Positions 38,147 through 48,321 are shown, counted from the first letter of the stretch. The stretch is DNA of 64,000 nucleotides from Gammaproteobacteria bacterium (GCA_028293725.1 JAQGOE010000312.1:62001-126000), one strand, 5' to 3'. Program-made: numbers and translations. Notes: generated from the letters alone by a model not told the origin.

Positions 38147-39586
38147 ATGCTGAGACGTACGAAAATTGTTGCCACCGTAGGGCCGGCGACCGATGACTTG
38201 AGCGTGATGGTCGGAATGATGCGTGAGGGCATCGACGTGGTGCGGCTCAACGCCTCTCACGGCACCGTCGACGATCGCCGGCGCCGCCTCGCCCTGGTGC
38301 GCGAGGCCGCACGGATTTCCGACCGATGCGTTGGCATTCTCCTCGACCTCGGCGGACCGAAGATCCGCATCGAGGGCTTCCGCGAGGGGAAGGTCATGTT
38401 GAAGGAGGGGCAGCCCTTCACGCTCGACACGGCGCTCGACCCAAAAGCGGGCACGATCGACGCCGTAGGCGTCGCTTACAAGGATCTGCCGAAAGACGTC
38501 ACCGCAGGTGACGTGCTGCTGTTGAACGATGGCCAGATCGTGCTCGATGTCGATAGGGTCAGCGGTACGAAAATCGACACCCGCGTGCGAGTGGCCGGCG
38601 AGCTTTCCGACCGCAAGGGCGTCAATCGCCAGGGCGGCGGTATTTCGGCGCCCGCGCTCTCCGATAGAGATCGGGAGGACATCAAGTTCGGCGCGCAGGA
38701 GGAAGTTGATTACCTTGCGGTATCGTTTGCGCGCGACGCGTCCGATATCGAGCAGGCGCGCGCACTCGTTCGTGAGGCGGGCGGCGATGCGCGAATCGTG
38801 GCCAAGATCGAGCGCCACGAAGCGATCACCAACCTGCAGGGAATCATCGATGCCACGGACGTGGTTATGGTTGCGCGCGGTGACCTGGGCGTGGAGATGG
38901 GGTACGCCGAGCTCACCGGTTTGCAGAAGACCATCATCCACCAGAGCCGCGCCCGCAATCGCGTGGTGATCACGGCGACGCAGATGATGGAGTCCATGAT
39001 CCAGAATCCGGCGCCGACCCGGGCCGAGGTGAGCGACGTGGCCAATGCGGTCATGGACGGCACCGACGCGGTGATGCTCTCGGCGGAGACGGCAGCGGGC
39101 CGGTACCCCGTGAAAGTCGTGCAAGCGATGTCCGAAGTCATCCAGGGCGCGGAGAAATATCAACTGACCCATGCGCGCTCACGTCATCGCGTCGAGGGGC
39201 AGTTCAAGGGCACCGAGGAAGCGATCGCGATGGCCGTCATGTACACGGCCAACCACATGAAGGTACGGGCGATCGTTGCGCTGACCGAGACGGGCGCCAC
39301 TCCGCTGTGGATGTCACGTATCCGCTCGGATATCCCCGTGTATGCATTCACTCGCCACGAGCCGACGCGCCGCCGCGTAACGATTTACCGTGGCGTGTAT
39401 CCGGTTATTTTCGATGTCACCAAGAATGACTCTACCGAAGACCTCTATCGGGCGATTTTCACGCGCCTGTTGGAGCTGCAGCTGGTGAAGAGCAATGACC
39501 TCGTGATCCTGACGAAGGGCGAGCTGTCGGGCGCCACGGGAGGCACGAACTCGATGCAGATTCTCAAGGTCGCGTTGGCGACCTAG
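38147..39586 (+). CDS. pyk: Pyruvate kinase
   Basis: Pyruvate kinase completes lower glycolysis. The 479-residue protein opens TKIVATVGPATDDLSVMVGM, and has VVRLNASHGTVDD, DLGGPKIRIEG and VARGDLGVEMGY with the ITATQMMESMI and SAETAAGRYP blocks. It starts 60 bases after pgk. No fructose-bisphosphate aldolase follows in the window. Confidence 0.97.
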   Translation: MLRRTKIVATVGPATDDLSVMVGMMREGIDVVRLNASHGTVDDRRRRLALVREAARISDRCVGILLDLGGPKIRIEGFREGKVMLKEGQPFTLDTALDPKAGTIDAVGVAYKDLPKDVTAGDVLLLNDGQIVLDVDRVSGTKIDTRVRVAGELSDRKGVNRQGGGISAPALSDRDREDIKFGAQEEVDYLAVSFARDASDIEQARALVREAGGDARIVAKIERHEAITNLQGIIDATDVVMVARGDLGVEMGYAELTGLQKTIIHQSRARNRVVITATQMMESMIQNPAPTRAEVSDVANAVMDGTDAVMLSAETAAGRYPVKVVQAMSEVIQGAEKYQLTHARSRHRVEGQFKGTEEAIAMAVMYTANHMKVRAIVALTETGATPLWMSRIRSDIPVYAFTRHEPTRRRVTIYRGVYPVIFDVTKNDSTEDLYRAIFTRLLELQLVKSNDLVILTKGELSGATGGTNSMQILKVALAT

Positions 39587-39602
39587 GCGTCGAGGCAGCC
39601 CG

Positions 39603-42131
39603 TTGCGGCTCAAACACTACATTATCGTAGCCATTGCGGTACTGGTCCTGCTGCCGCTTGCCATCGTGCATGGTGTGCTGCGAGCGTCGTTGCCAAAGCT
39701 CGATGGAACCTTTGTGGCCACGGGTCTCACGGCGCCCGTAAAAATTGAGCGGGATCGGCTCGGTGTAACCACGCTGACCGCTGCTAATCGCGTCGACCTC
39801 GCCTACGCCACGGGCTTCGTTCACGGGCAGGATCGCTTTTTCGAGATGGATCTGTCGCGGCGGCTGGCGGCGGGCGAGCTGTCCGAATTGTTTGGCGCGG
39901 CGGCGGTCGAGCAGGACAAACAGACCCGCCTGTTTCATTTCCGTAAAGTCGCCCGCGCCGTGATCGAAGCCGCACCCCCGGAGCAACGCGCTGTCCTTGA
40001 AGCCTACGCGCGCGGCGTGAACGGCGGTTTGTCGGAACTGCGCAGCCGACCCTGGGAATACTGGGTCCTCGGCGCGCCTCCGGTCGAGTGGCGGCCCGAG
40101 GACACGATTCTGGTCGAGCATTCCATGTGGTGGGATTTGCAGGCCAACGGGCTGCAGCGTGAGCTGCTGCGGCGTGAGATCAATGCGCGCATCGGCGGGA
40201 AAGAGTGCGATGCGGGTTGGAAGTGCGGACTGCGATTCTTTTATCCGGCGAGGACCGAGTGGGATGCGCCGGATGGCGTGGTGGCCGGGCCGGGTGGAGC
40301 GGCGGCGACGGCTTCGGATATCGTGCCGCCGGCGGCGGGAATTCCGGGACCGGATGTGTTGGATGTGCGCGCGGCGACGGCGGCGACAGCAGGGCACGGT
40401 GCAGCGACCGCGTCGGCCTACAGCGTGCCGGCGAGTCTCGCCAGCCTCGATGCTACGGTTAGTCCGCGTGCTTTCGTCTATCCATTCGGCACCGCCGCGG
40501 GCGACGGCCTTCACGACGCCGGCAGCAATAACTGGGCAGTCGCTGGTCGCCTGACTACCACCGGTGCGGCGCTCGTCGCGAGCGACATGCATCTCGGGCA
40601 ACGCGTCCCGACCCTCTGGTATCACACCCGTTTGCGCACTATCGGCACCGCCTCCGAGCCCGCGTTGGATCTTACCGGCGTCACGTTGCCTGGAGCGCCG
40701 CTGCTCGTCGCCGGGTCGAATGGTCATATCGCCTGGGGCTTTACCAACAGCTATGGCGACTGGCTGAACGTGGAGCTCGTTCCCTGCACTTCCGTTGGCG
40801 AGAACGAGCTGCATACGGCCTCGGGTGTCGTGCCGTTATCGGTGGAGCGCGAGGAGATCCGTGTGAAAGGCGCGCCGCCGGTCGTGGAGGAAGTCAGAAC
40901 GGGTGCCGCCGGCACCTTGTTGCACGCGGAGCCGGAGCGGCAGATGTGTTGGTTCGGATCATGGCTCGCCATGTTGCCGAGCGCTACGAATATGAATCTC
41001 ATCAGTCTCGAGCACGCGACCTCCGTCGATGAGGCTATCGCGCTCGCGCCGGGTATGGGTATTCCGCACCAGAACTTTGTAGTGGGCGACCGCGAGGGTC
41101 ACATTGGCTGGACCATCTACGGGCGGATTCCAACAGACATCGGCGCCGAGCGTTCGAATGGACACTCGCCCTGGACCACCGCCGAAACTCATCCGCGTAT
41201 CGTCGACCCTGCGTCGGGCCGCATCTGGACCGCCAACGCGCGCGTGACCGACGACGAGCGGCAGGAAGCGGCGATCGGTGGGGATCTCGCCTCGCTCGGT
41301 TCCGAATATGACCTCGGCGCCCGGGCACGGCAGATCCGCGACGATCTGGCCGCGATCGACGGCCCCGCGACCCCCGCGGACATGCTGCGAATCCAACTCG
41401 ATGACCACGCGATCTTCCTCACACGCTGGCACGATTTTCTGTTGCAGCTGATCGACGACGACAGTGTGCGCAATCATCCGCGGCGGGCTGAATTCAAGAA
41501 GCAACTGGAGGGTTGGCAGGGACGGGCCTCCGTCGATTCGGTCGCCTATCGCCTGGTGCGCGGCTATCACTCCCGCGTGGAACAGGCGGTGTGGGCAATG
41601 ATCGCGCGCGCCATGCAGATTCCGCCCCAGGACAGCCCCATCCTGCCCTCGCAGTTCGAGGCGCCCCTGTGGCAGCTGGTGCACGAGCAGCCGATGCATA
41701 TGCTCGCGGCGGACTACCCCAGCTGGCGTGATTTTTTGTTGGCCACACTGGATGCCACCATCGCTGACTTCGACAAGAGCTGCGGTCCCGGGCTGGACCA
41801 TTGCAACTGGGGCTCCCGCAAGGTCGTGCGCATCCAGCACCCGATATCCCACGGACTGCCGTTCCTGGCGCCCTTGTTGGACATGCCCGTGATCGAGTTG
41901 CCGGGCGATCACGACATGCCGCGGGTGCAGGATGGCGCGTTCGGGGCTTCCGAGCGTTTCGGTGTTTCCCCGGGCCACGAGGACCAGGGCTACTTCCACA
42001 TGCCGGGCGGCCAGAGCGGGCACCCCCTGTCGCCCTACTATCGGGCCGGTTTTCTCGAATGGGCGCACGGGCAGCCGCTGCCCTTCCTGCCCGGGAATAC
42101 CGAGCACACACTCACCCTGCAGCCGGATTAG
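39603..42131 (+). CDS. Penicillin acylase family N-terminal nucleophile hydrolase
   Basis: This 842-residue precursor has an N-terminal hydrophobic signal/anchor (about residues 5-27) and the Ntn-hydrolase layout: alpha chain, spacer peptide, then autocatalytic cleavage before Ser308 in GSNNWAVAG. The spacer before the serine is rich in Ala/Thr/Gly and variable. Family members cleave penicillins, acyl-homoserine lactones or other amides; the natural substrate here is unknown. The start is TTG 39603 with GAGG upstream, 16 bases after pyk. moxR begins 10 bases after its stop. Confidence 0.92.
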   Translation: MRLKHYIIVAIAVLVLLPLAIVHGVLRASLPKLDGTFVATGLTAPVKIERDRLGVTTLTAANRVDLAYATGFVHGQDRFFEMDLSRRLAAGELSELFGAAAVEQDKQTRLFHFRKVARAVIEAAPPEQRAVLEAYARGVNGGLSELRSRPWEYWVLGAPPVEWRPEDTILVEHSMWWDLQANGLQRELLRREINARIGGKECDAGWKCGLRFFYPARTEWDAPDGVVAGPGGAAATASDIVPPAAGIPGPDVLDVRAATAATAGHGAATASAYSVPASLASLDATVSPRAFVYPFGTAAGDGLHDAGSNNWAVAGRLTTTGAALVASDMHLGQRVPTLWYHTRLRTIGTASEPALDLTGVTLPGAPLLVAGSNGHIAWGFTNSYGDWLNVELVPCTSVGENELHTASGVVPLSVEREEIRVKGAPPVVEEVRTGAAGTLLHAEPERQMCWFGSWLAMLPSATNMNLISLEHATSVDEAIALAPGMGIPHQNFVVGDREGHIGWTIYGRIPTDIGAERSNGHSPWTTAETHPRIVDPASGRIWTANARVTDDERQEAAIGGDLASLGSEYDLGARARQIRDDLAAIDGPATPADMLRIQLDDHAIFLTRWHDFLLQLIDDDSVRNHPRRAEFKKQLEGWQGRASVDSVAYRLVRGYHSRVEQAVWAMIARAMQIPPQDSPILPSQFEAPLWQLVHEQPMHMLAADYPSWRDFLLATLDATIADFDKSCGPGLDHCNWGSRKVVRIQHPISHGLPFLAPLLDMPVIELPGDHDMPRVQDGAFGASERFGVSPGHEDQGYFHMPGGQSGHPLSPYYRAGFLEWAHGQPLPFLPGNTEHTLTLQPD

Positions 42132-42141
42132 ACTCGAGCCC

Positions 42142-42990
42142 ATGAACGCGCGCTTTACCGGCACCGAACGCTATATCGCCACCGAAGACCTCATGATGGC
42201 GGTCAATGCCGCGATCACGTTGGCGCGGCCTCTCCTCATCAAGGGCGAGCCGGGTACTGGCAAGACGCAGCTCGCCCAGGAAATCGCCCGCTCGCTCGGC
42301 TGCCCTCTGTACGAGTGGCACATCAAATCGACCAGCAAAGCGCAGCAGGGGCTCTACGAATACGACGCGGTTTCGCGCCTGCGGGATTCGCAGCTGGGCG
42401 ATGCTCGCGTGCATGACATCCGCAACTACATCGTGAAGGGGCGGCTGTGGGAGGCGTTCGAAGCGGAAGTGCGGCCTGTGCTGCTCATTGATGAGATCGA
42501 CAAGGCGGACATCGAGTTTCCGAACGATCTGCTGCGAGAACTCGATCGGATGGAGTTTTTCGTCTACGAGACGCGCGAGCTCATCCAGGCGCGCCATCGT
42601 CCGATCATTCTCATCACCAGCAACAATGAGAAGGAGTTGCCGGACGCCTTCCTGCGCCGCTGTTTCTTCCACTACATCCGCTTCCCGGACGCCGCCACCC
42701 TGCGCTCGATCGTCGATGTGCATTTCCCGGGGCTGAAAAAGGAGTTGCTGTCGGAAGCCCTGTCGGTGTTCTTCGAGGTGCGTGAGACGCCGGGCCTGAA
42801 GAAGAAGCCCTCCACCTCCGAACTGCTCGACTGGATCAAGTTGCTGCTGGCCGAGGACATCGATCCCGCTATCCTGCGCGGCGCCGATCCGAAGAAGACC
42901 ATTCCGATCCTGCACGGCGCGCTGCTCAAGAACGAGCAGGATGTGCACCTGTTCGAGCAGTTGGTGTTTCTCAACCGCCGCTCGCGCTGA
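42142..42990 (+). CDS. MoxR-type AAA ATPase
   Basis: This 282-residue AAA+ ATPase of the MoxR group has Walker A in LIKGEPGTGKTQLAQ near residues 34-48 and Walker B in VLLIDEIDKADIEFP near 112-126, with sensor-1 LITSNNEKELPD. MoxR ATPases act as chaperones that assemble or activate target proteins, usually with a VWA partner encoded next to them, as here. An in-frame extension to 41932 lies inside the acylase and is rejected. Confidence 0.92.
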   Translation: MNARFTGTERYIATEDLMMAVNAAITLARPLLIKGEPGTGKTQLAQEIARSLGCPLYEWHIKSTSKAQQGLYEYDAVSRLRDSQLGDARVHDIRNYIVKGRLWEAFEAEVRPVLLIDEIDKADIEFPNDLLRELDRMEFFVYETRELIQARHRPIILITSNNEKELPDAFLRRCFFHYIRFPDAATLRSIVDVHFPGLKKELLSEALSVFFEVRETPGLKKKPSTSELLDWIKLLLAEDIDPAILRGADPKKTIPILHGALLKNEQDVHLFEQLVFLNRRSR

Positions 42991-42998
42991 TTCCTCCC

Positions 42999-44243
42999 AT
43001 GCTGGTGAACTTCTTTTTCGAGTTGCGCCAGAGCGGTGTGCCGGCCACCGTCACCGAATTCCTGACCCTGCTGGAAGCACTGTCCCCGCTGGGGATTCCC
43101 TCGCTGACCGCTCGGTCGCGTGAGCGCGTCGCCTGGGTATCGGCACAGGACTTCTACTACCTGGCGCGAATGTGTCTCGTGAAGGACGAGCGCCACTTCG
43201 ATCGCTTCGATCGGGTGTTCGCGGAAACGTTCGAGGGCGCCGAGAAACTGTTCGAGCAGTTGGTCGCGCAAGTGCCGGCGGAATGGTTGCAGGCGCTCGG
43301 CGAGCGCACGCTGTCGGAGGAGGAGAAGCGCAAGATCGAAGCGCTCGGTGGCTGGAACAAACTGCTCGAGACGTTGCGCGAGCGCCTGCGCGAACAGAAG
43401 GAACGACACCAGGGCGGAAACAAGTGGATCGGCACCGGCGGTACTTCACCCTTCGGCGCCAATGGCTACAACCCCGAGGGCATCCGGATCGGGCAACAGG
43501 GCTCACGACACCGTCGTGCGGTGAAGGTGTGGGACCAGCGCGAGTACCGCAACTTCGACGATACGGTCGAGCTCGGCACGCGCAACATGAAGATGGCTTT
43601 GCGCAAGCTGCGCAAGTTTGCGCGCGAGGGAGCGCCCGATCTGTTGGACCTCGACGGCACGATCGATGCCACCGCGCGTAATGCAGGACTTCTGGATCTA
43701 AAGCTCATGGCCGAGCGTCGCAACGCCGTGAAGGTGTTGCTCTTTCTCGATGTCGGCGGCTCGATGGACGATCACGTCCGGATCTGCGATGAGCTGTTCT
43801 CGGCCGCGCGCAGCGAATTCAAACACCTGGTGCACTACTACTTCCACAACTTCCTCTACGAGAACCTGTGGCAGGACAACCGGCTGCGGTCGTCGTCGCT
43901 GATGCCGACCACGCAGGTGTTGCGCACTTACACGAATGACTATCGCGTCATTCTCGTTGGCGACGCCACCATGAGCCCGTATGAGATCGTCCAACCCGGC
44001 GGCAGTGTGGATCATTGGAACAAGGAAGCGGGTGCCGTCTGGATGCAACGTCTGTGCGCGAGATTTCCACGTCTCGTCTGGTTGAATCCCGAGCCGGTGG
44101 ATCGCTGGGATTACACCTCATCGGTGAAGATCACGCGCGAGCTGATCGGTGATCGCATGTTTCCCGTCACCCTGGAGGGCTTGGATCGCGCGATCAAGGA
44201 GCTGCGGCGGCCGATGACACGCGCCGCGCCGATGTCTGCCTGA
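42999..44243 (+). CDS. CoxE-like VWA domain protein
   Basis: This 414-residue protein matches the VWA CoxE-like family that partners MoxR ATPases. The N-terminal half is helical and charged; the VWA domain begins [19 protein letters not shown] near residue 244. In the metal-binding motif the first Ser of DxSxS is Gly (DVGGS), a variant I believe is common in this subfamily. It starts 8 bases after moxR and its stop overlaps the next ATG by one base. Confidence 0.9.
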   Translation: MLVNFFFELRQSGVPATVTEFLTLLEALSPLGIPSLTARSRERVAWVSAQDFYYLARMCLVKDERHFDRFDRVFAETFEGAEKLFEQLVAQVPAEWLQALGERTLSEEEKRKIEALGGWNKLLETLRERLREQKERHQGGNKWIGTGGTSPFGANGYNPEGIRIGQQGSRHRRAVKVWDQREYRNFDDTVELGTRNMKMALRKLRKFAREGAPDLLDLDGTIDATARNAGLLDLKLMAERRNAVKVLLFLDVGGSMDDHVRICDELFSAARSEFKHLVHYYFHNFLYENLWQDNRLRSSSLMPTTQVLRTYTNDYRVILVGDATMSPYEIVQPGGSVDHWNKEAGAVWMQRLCARFPRLVWLNPEPVDRWDYTSSVKITRELIGDRMFPVTLEGLDRAIKELRRPMTRAAPMSA

Positions 44244-45445
44244 TGGACGGCTCCGCCGAACCACAACGCAGGCGACCCGCCCGTCAGACGGTCGGGCTGG
44301 TGCTCACCGGCGGCGGCTCACGCTCGGCGTACCAGGTTGGCGTGCTGCTCGCTCTGACGGAAATGCTCCCGCGGGCACGCAATCCTTTCCAGGTCATCGT
44401 CGGTACTTCGGCCGGCGGAATCGCGGCGGCCGTGCTCGCCGCCGAGGCTCACCAGTGGCGCCGGGCGGTTCTGGGCCTGGAGCGTGTCTGGGCCAACTTT
44501 CATTCAGCCCAGGTATTTCATGTCGATCCCGTGCACATGTTGCGCGCGGGTTTGCATTGGGTGTTGGCGCTGGCCTCGGGTGGTGTCCTGCTGTCACCTC
44601 CCAAGGCGATGCTCGACAACTCGCCGTTGCGCGAGCTGTTGAGTGTGCATGTCGACTGCGCCGGTATCCGTCGCAGTATCGCGCGCGGCCATTTGCGCGC
44701 CTTCGCGCTCTGTGCCACGAGCTATGTAACCGGTAATTCCGTTGCGTTCTATGACGGCATCGAATCCATCAAGGACTGGTCCCGCGTACAGCGCCTCGGG
44801 CGGCGCGCCGAAGTGACTCTCGATCATCTGTTGGCGAGCTCGGCGATCCCGATGTTGTTTCCGCCCGTGCGGCTGGGCGATGAATATTTCGGCGACGGCG
44901 CCATGCGCCAGTTGAATCCGCTGAGTCCCGCCATCCATCTCGGCGCCGATCGACTGCTGGTGATCGGTGTGCGCGCGCGGCGTGATGCGGGCGTGGCGCC
45001 CAATCGAACCCATATCTCCATGCCTTCGCCGGGCGAGATCTTCGGTTACATGCTCGATACCTTGTTCACCGACCAGATCTATGGCGATCTCGAGCAACTC
45101 GAGCAAATGAACCAGCTCGCCGCGTCCTCCGCCCCCGAGGCTCGCGATATCCAGCACGTCGAGACACTGATGCTGGCGCCGAGCGTCGATCCTCGCGAGA
45201 TCGCGTCCCGTCACACCAATGACATTCCGGGCGGGCTGCGCGCGCTGTTGCGTGTTATTGGCGGACGTGACGCGTCGGGCTACCAGCTGGCCAGCTATCT
45301 GACCTTCGAGACCGGGTATACACGGGCTCTGATCGAGCTCGGTTATCGAGATGCGATGCAGGCGCGCGCCGCCATCATGGCGTTCATGAGTGGTGAGAAG
45401 CTGCCGCCGGTGTTGACGTCGCCTGGTGTTGCACAGGCAACATAG
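44243..45445 (+). CDS. Patatin-like phospholipase
   Basis: This 400-residue protein has the patatin catalytic dyad: nucleophile in [14 protein letters not shown] near residues 52-65 and Asp in YFGDGAMRQ near 217, with the oxyanion loop [14 protein letters not shown] at 19-32. Patatins hydrolyse membrane phospholipids or other acyl esters. No signal peptide is visible. Its start overlaps the VWA gene stop (TGATG), so it belongs to the acylase-moxR-coxE unit. Its 3' end overlaps the rapZ gene on the other strand by 62 bases. Confidence 0.92.
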   Translation: MDGSAEPQRRRPARQTVGLVLTGGGSRSAYQVGVLLALTEMLPRARNPFQVIVGTSAGGIAAAVLAAEAHQWRRAVLGLERVWANFHSAQVFHVDPVHMLRAGLHWVLALASGGVLLSPPKAMLDNSPLRELLSVHVDCAGIRRSIARGHLRAFALCATSYVTGNSVAFYDGIESIKDWSRVQRLGRRAEVTLDHLLASSAIPMLFPPVRLGDEYFGDGAMRQLNPLSPAIHLGADRLLVIGVRARRDAGVAPNRTHISMPSPGEIFGYMLDTLFTDQIYGDLEQLEQMNQLAASSAPEARDIQHVETLMLAPSVDPREIASRHTNDIPGGLRALLRVIGGRDASGYQLASYLTFETGYTRALIELGYRDAMQARAAIMAFMSGEKLPPVLTSPGVAQAT

Positions 45446-46292
45446 AGCTGTGTCGGGCGGTGATGTTCGTGAAGTCTTTGCCGAACAATTCCGCGAGCCG
45501 CTCGACGATGTAGACCGAGCGGTGTTGCCCCCCCGTACAGCCGACCGCGACCGTCAGGTAGCCGCGGTTGCTCGCCTGGTACTCGGGGATGCGGGCCCGG
45601 ATGAAGCGCTCGATGTCGGCGATCAGGGTCGCGACATTCGTGTTCGCCTCCAGGAACCGGGCGACCTCGGGGTCCCGACCGGTGAGGTTGCGCAGGCCGG
45701 GCTCCCAGTACGGGTTCGGCAGCGAGCGAGCGTCAAAAACGAAGTCGGCGTCGCCCGGTAGGCCGTACTTGAAGCCGAAGGATTCGAAGGTGATGGAAAG
45801 GCGGCCTGCGGCGCGCTGTTCGACGCGTTTATGGATGATGTCACGTAGCGCGTGCACCCCCATCTTCGACGTATCTATGACGAGGTCCGCGGAGTAGACG
45901 ATCGGCTCGAGGAGTTGCCGCTCCAAAGCCATGGCCTCACGCAGATCGATGTTATTGCGACTCATCGGATGTTTGCGGCGGGTTTCCGCAAACCGGCGCA
46001 GCAACTCCTCGTCGTTGGCGATCAGAAACACCACTTCACACTGGATGCCACTGCGACGCAGCTCGTCGATGAGCTTGGGTACCGAGGCGATCTCAGCCGG
46101 TGTGTTGCGCGCGTCGAGGCCGATAGCGGTGCGCTCGTACGTCGATTCGGGGCTGCGCACCGTGTAGGAAATGAAGGGCTTCAGCAGGGCCGCCGGAATA
46201 TTGTCGATACAATAAAAGCCGAGGTCCTCGAGCATGTGCAGAGCCACGCTCTTTCCGGAACCGGATAGGCCGCTGAGAATGAGGATGCGCAC
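45384..46292 (-). CDS. rapZ: RNase adapter protein RapZ
   Basis: RapZ binds the small RNA GlmZ in enterics and directs RNase E to it, controlling glucosamine-6-phosphate synthesis; it is also a GTP/ATP-binding protein. The 302-residue protein has P-loop [11 protein letters not shown] near 8-18 and the C-terminal [11 protein letters not shown] motif. It is about 18 residues longer than the Escherichia coli protein because of a His/Ala/Thr-rich C-terminus. That tail lies in the overlap with the patatin gene. Confidence 0.95.
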   Translation of the reverse strand: MRILILSGLSGSGKSVALHMLEDLGFYCIDNIPAALLKPFISYTVRSPESTYERTAIGLDARNTPAEIASVPKLIDELRRSGIQCEVVFLIANDEELLRRFAETRRKHPMSRNNIDLREAMALERQLLEPIVYSADLVIDTSKMGVHALRDIIHKRVEQRAAGRLSITFESFGFKYGLPGDADFVFDARSLPNPYWEPGLRNLTGRDPEVARFLEANTNVATLIADIERFIRARIPEYQASNRGYLTVAVGCTGGQHRSVYIVERLAELFGKDFTNITARHSSMLPVQHQATSTPAAASHHS

Positions 46293-46391
46293 GCCCTATG
46301 GTTATCCACCCAACGGCACCGCCGCAAGCGGCCCGTGGTGAATAAGAGAACCCGGGCGGGGTTGGCGGCCCCGCCGCAGGATCACGCACCC

Positions 46392-46411
46392 GTGCGACGC
46401 ATGCGTCGCAC
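46392..46411. repeat. Perfect 20-base palindrome
   Basis: GTGCGACGCATGCGTCGCAC is fully self-complementary. It lies between hpf and rapZ. With no loop it is not a classic terminator; it could bind a dimeric protein or act as an RNA structure. Confidence 0.6.
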
Positions 46412-46423
46412 CCCTGGTTGGGT

Positions 46424-46445
46424 GGGGCAACGTTCTGGTTGCCCC
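46424..46445. other. GC-rich hairpin after hpf
   Basis: GGGGCAAC (46424-46431), a six-base loop and GTTGCCCC (46438-46445) form an 8-bp stem 11 bases after the hpf stop on the minus strand. It lacks a downstream T-run, so it is more likely an RNA processing or stabilising element than a full intrinsic terminator. Confidence 0.4.
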
Positions 46446-46456
46446 AAGTCTGTGCG

Positions 46457-46777
46457 CTAGGCGCGCACGACGCGGCGGGCTTCCGCCGCGTGATGATCGC
46501 AGGTCTTCTCTTTGTGTTTTTTCAGGCATCGATCCAGCTTGTCGGTGAGCAGATCGATGGCGGCATACATATTCGCGTCGGTCGCGTCCGCGTGGATGGC
46601 GGTACCGCTCACGTGCAGCGTCGCTTCGGCCTTTTGTCGCAGCTTCTCCACCGTCAATATGCAGTGCACATCCAGCACCTGATCGTAGTGCCTGCCGATG
46701 CGCTCGAGTTTCTTTTCCACATAACCCCGCATTGACTCAGTGACCTCGACATGATGGCCGGTGACGTTGAGCTGCAT
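46457..46777 (-). CDS. hpf: Ribosome hibernation promoting factor
   Basis: This 106-residue protein belongs to the short HPF/RaiA family, which binds the 30S decoding centre and helps form inactive 100S ribosomes. Typical opening: MQLNVTGHHVEVTESMRGYVEKK cut here after the first lines; the basic C-terminus ends in KKHKEKTCDHHAAEA. It lies between rpoN and rapZ, a conserved neighbourhood, but ptsN is missing from the usual order. Confidence 0.93.
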   Translation of the reverse strand: MQLNVTGHHVEVTESMRGYVEKKLERIGRHYDQVLDVHCILTVEKLRQKAEATLHVSGTAIHADATDANMYAAIDLLTDKLDRCLKKHKEKTCDHHAAEARRVVRA

Positions 46778-46848
46778 AGTCGTCTCCTCTTGCGTGACGA
46801 GTGTGGACTGACGTTAGGCCGCCCCCCTTGGGGTTGGGCCCGTACTCT

Positions 46849-48321
46849 CTACATCTGCTTAGATCCTGCTCGCTTGCGCTCGTTGGAGGGCGCGATGCCC
46901 ATGGCCTCACGGTACTTCGCGACCGTGCGGCGTGCGACCGGTATGCCTTCTCCGGACAGGAGTTCGGCGATACGGCCATCGCTGAGGGGGCTTTCCGCGT
47001 CTTCCTCCTTGACGAGTTTTTTGATTTTGGCTCGGATGGCCGTCGATGAGGTGCCGGATCCATCCGCACCCTCGACCTGGCTGGAAAAGAAATAACGCAG
47101 CTCGAAGACGCCGCGGGGCGTGTGCATGTACTTGCCTGAGGTCACGCGCGAGATGGTCGACTCGTGCATGCTCACGGCTTCGGCGATGTCCTTGAGGATC
47201 ATCGGCCTCATATGCTCATCGCCGTGCTCGAGAAACGCCTGCTGCCGCTCGACAATGGAGCGGGCAACCTTGATGAGGGTCTCGTGCCGGATCTCGAGGC
47301 TCTTGAGCAGCCAACGGGCTTCCTGTAATTGGGCCCGCATGGTCGCGTGGCTGGCATTGCGCCCGATCAGGCTCGCGTAGCTGCTATTCAGGCGGACGCG
47401 GGGCAGCGTAGCGGAATTGATTTCAACGGCCCAGCCGTGGTCGGTGCGTCGTACGAAAACGTCGGGTACTACGTACTCGGCGGCGCCGGTGCTCACGGTC
47501 GAGCCGGGACGCGGATGACAGGACCGTACCAGCGCCAGGGCGCAGGTGATCTCTTCCTCGGTGGCACGGAGTTCGCGCCGTAACAGTGAGAGCTCGCGCT
47601 CCGCGACCAGCTCGAGGTGGTGGCGGGCGATCTCGATGGCGGTATTGAATCCGGGGGTGGCCGGGTCGAGCTGGCGCAACTGCAACTCGATGCATTCGCC
47701 CACCGAGCGCGCGCCTATGCCGGGCGGATCGAGCGCCTGTACGCCCGCCAAGGCAGCTTCGACCTCGGCGGCTTCGCATTCGACCTCGGGGCGCAGCGTA
47801 TTCGCGATCTCTTCGAGCGACTCGGTGATATAGCCGTCGTCACTGATGGCGTCGATGATCGCGCGCGCGATGGCGAACTCGCGGGGCTCGAGTCTCGCGA
47901 CCTCGAGCTGCCACAAAAGATGTTCCTGAAGGGACTGCCCAGCGGAGTCGGCGTAGTCCTGCTGCCGCTCATCGTCGTCACCGCCACTCCAGGGGGTGTC
48001 GGCCGGTCCGACGCTCTGTTCGCCCCAGCCTTCGTCCACCACCTCGACGGTGTTTTCCTGCGCTCGCTCGGGCGCGGCGGCCTGCTCATGTTCGTGCTCG
48101 CCGCGCTCGCGTTCGGCGCTCGTGGGCTCTTCCACAGCCTCGAAGACACCCGTGCCCTCGGATTCCTCCACAGGCTCGAGCATGATGTTCGATTCGAGCA
48201 GTTCCCGGATATGGGCCTGGAGCTCGAGGGCGGGCAGTTGCAGGAGTCGGATGGCCTGCTGCAGCTGCGGGGTCATGGTCAATTGCTGACCCAGCCGGAG
48301 CTGCAGGGAAGGTTTCAGCAT
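46849..48321 (-). CDS. rpoN: RNA polymerase sigma-54 factor
   Basis: Sigma-54 directs transcription that needs enhancer-binding ATPases, often for nitrogen and motility genes. The 490-residue protein has the Gln/Leu-rich region I (LKPSLQLRLGQQLTMTPQL), an acidic linker (about 50-115), and the RpoN box ARRTVAKYRE near residue 463. It sits between lptB and hpf as in many gammaproteobacteria. Confidence 0.97.
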   Translation of the reverse strand: MLKPSLQLRLGQQLTMTPQLQQAIRLLQLPALELQAHIRELLESNIMLEPVEESEGTGVFEAVEEPTSAERERGEHEHEQAAAPERAQENTVEVVDEGWGEQSVGPADTPWSGGDDDERQQDYADSAGQSLQEHLLWQLEVARLEPREFAIARAIIDAISDDGYITESLEEIANTLRPEVECEAAEVEAALAGVQALDPPGIGARSVGECIELQLRQLDPATPGFNTAIEIARHHLELVAERELSLLRRELRATEEEITCALALVRSCHPRPGSTVSTGAAEYVVPDVFVRRTDHGWAVEINSATLPRVRLNSSYASLIGRNASHATMRAQLQEARWLLKSLEIRHETLIKVARSIVERQQAFLEHGDEHMRPMILKDIAEAVSMHESTISRVTSGKYMHTPRGVFELRYFFSSQVEGADGSGTSSTAIRAKIKKLVKEEDAESPLSDGRIAELLSGEGIPVARRTVAKYREAMGIAPSNERKRAGSKQM

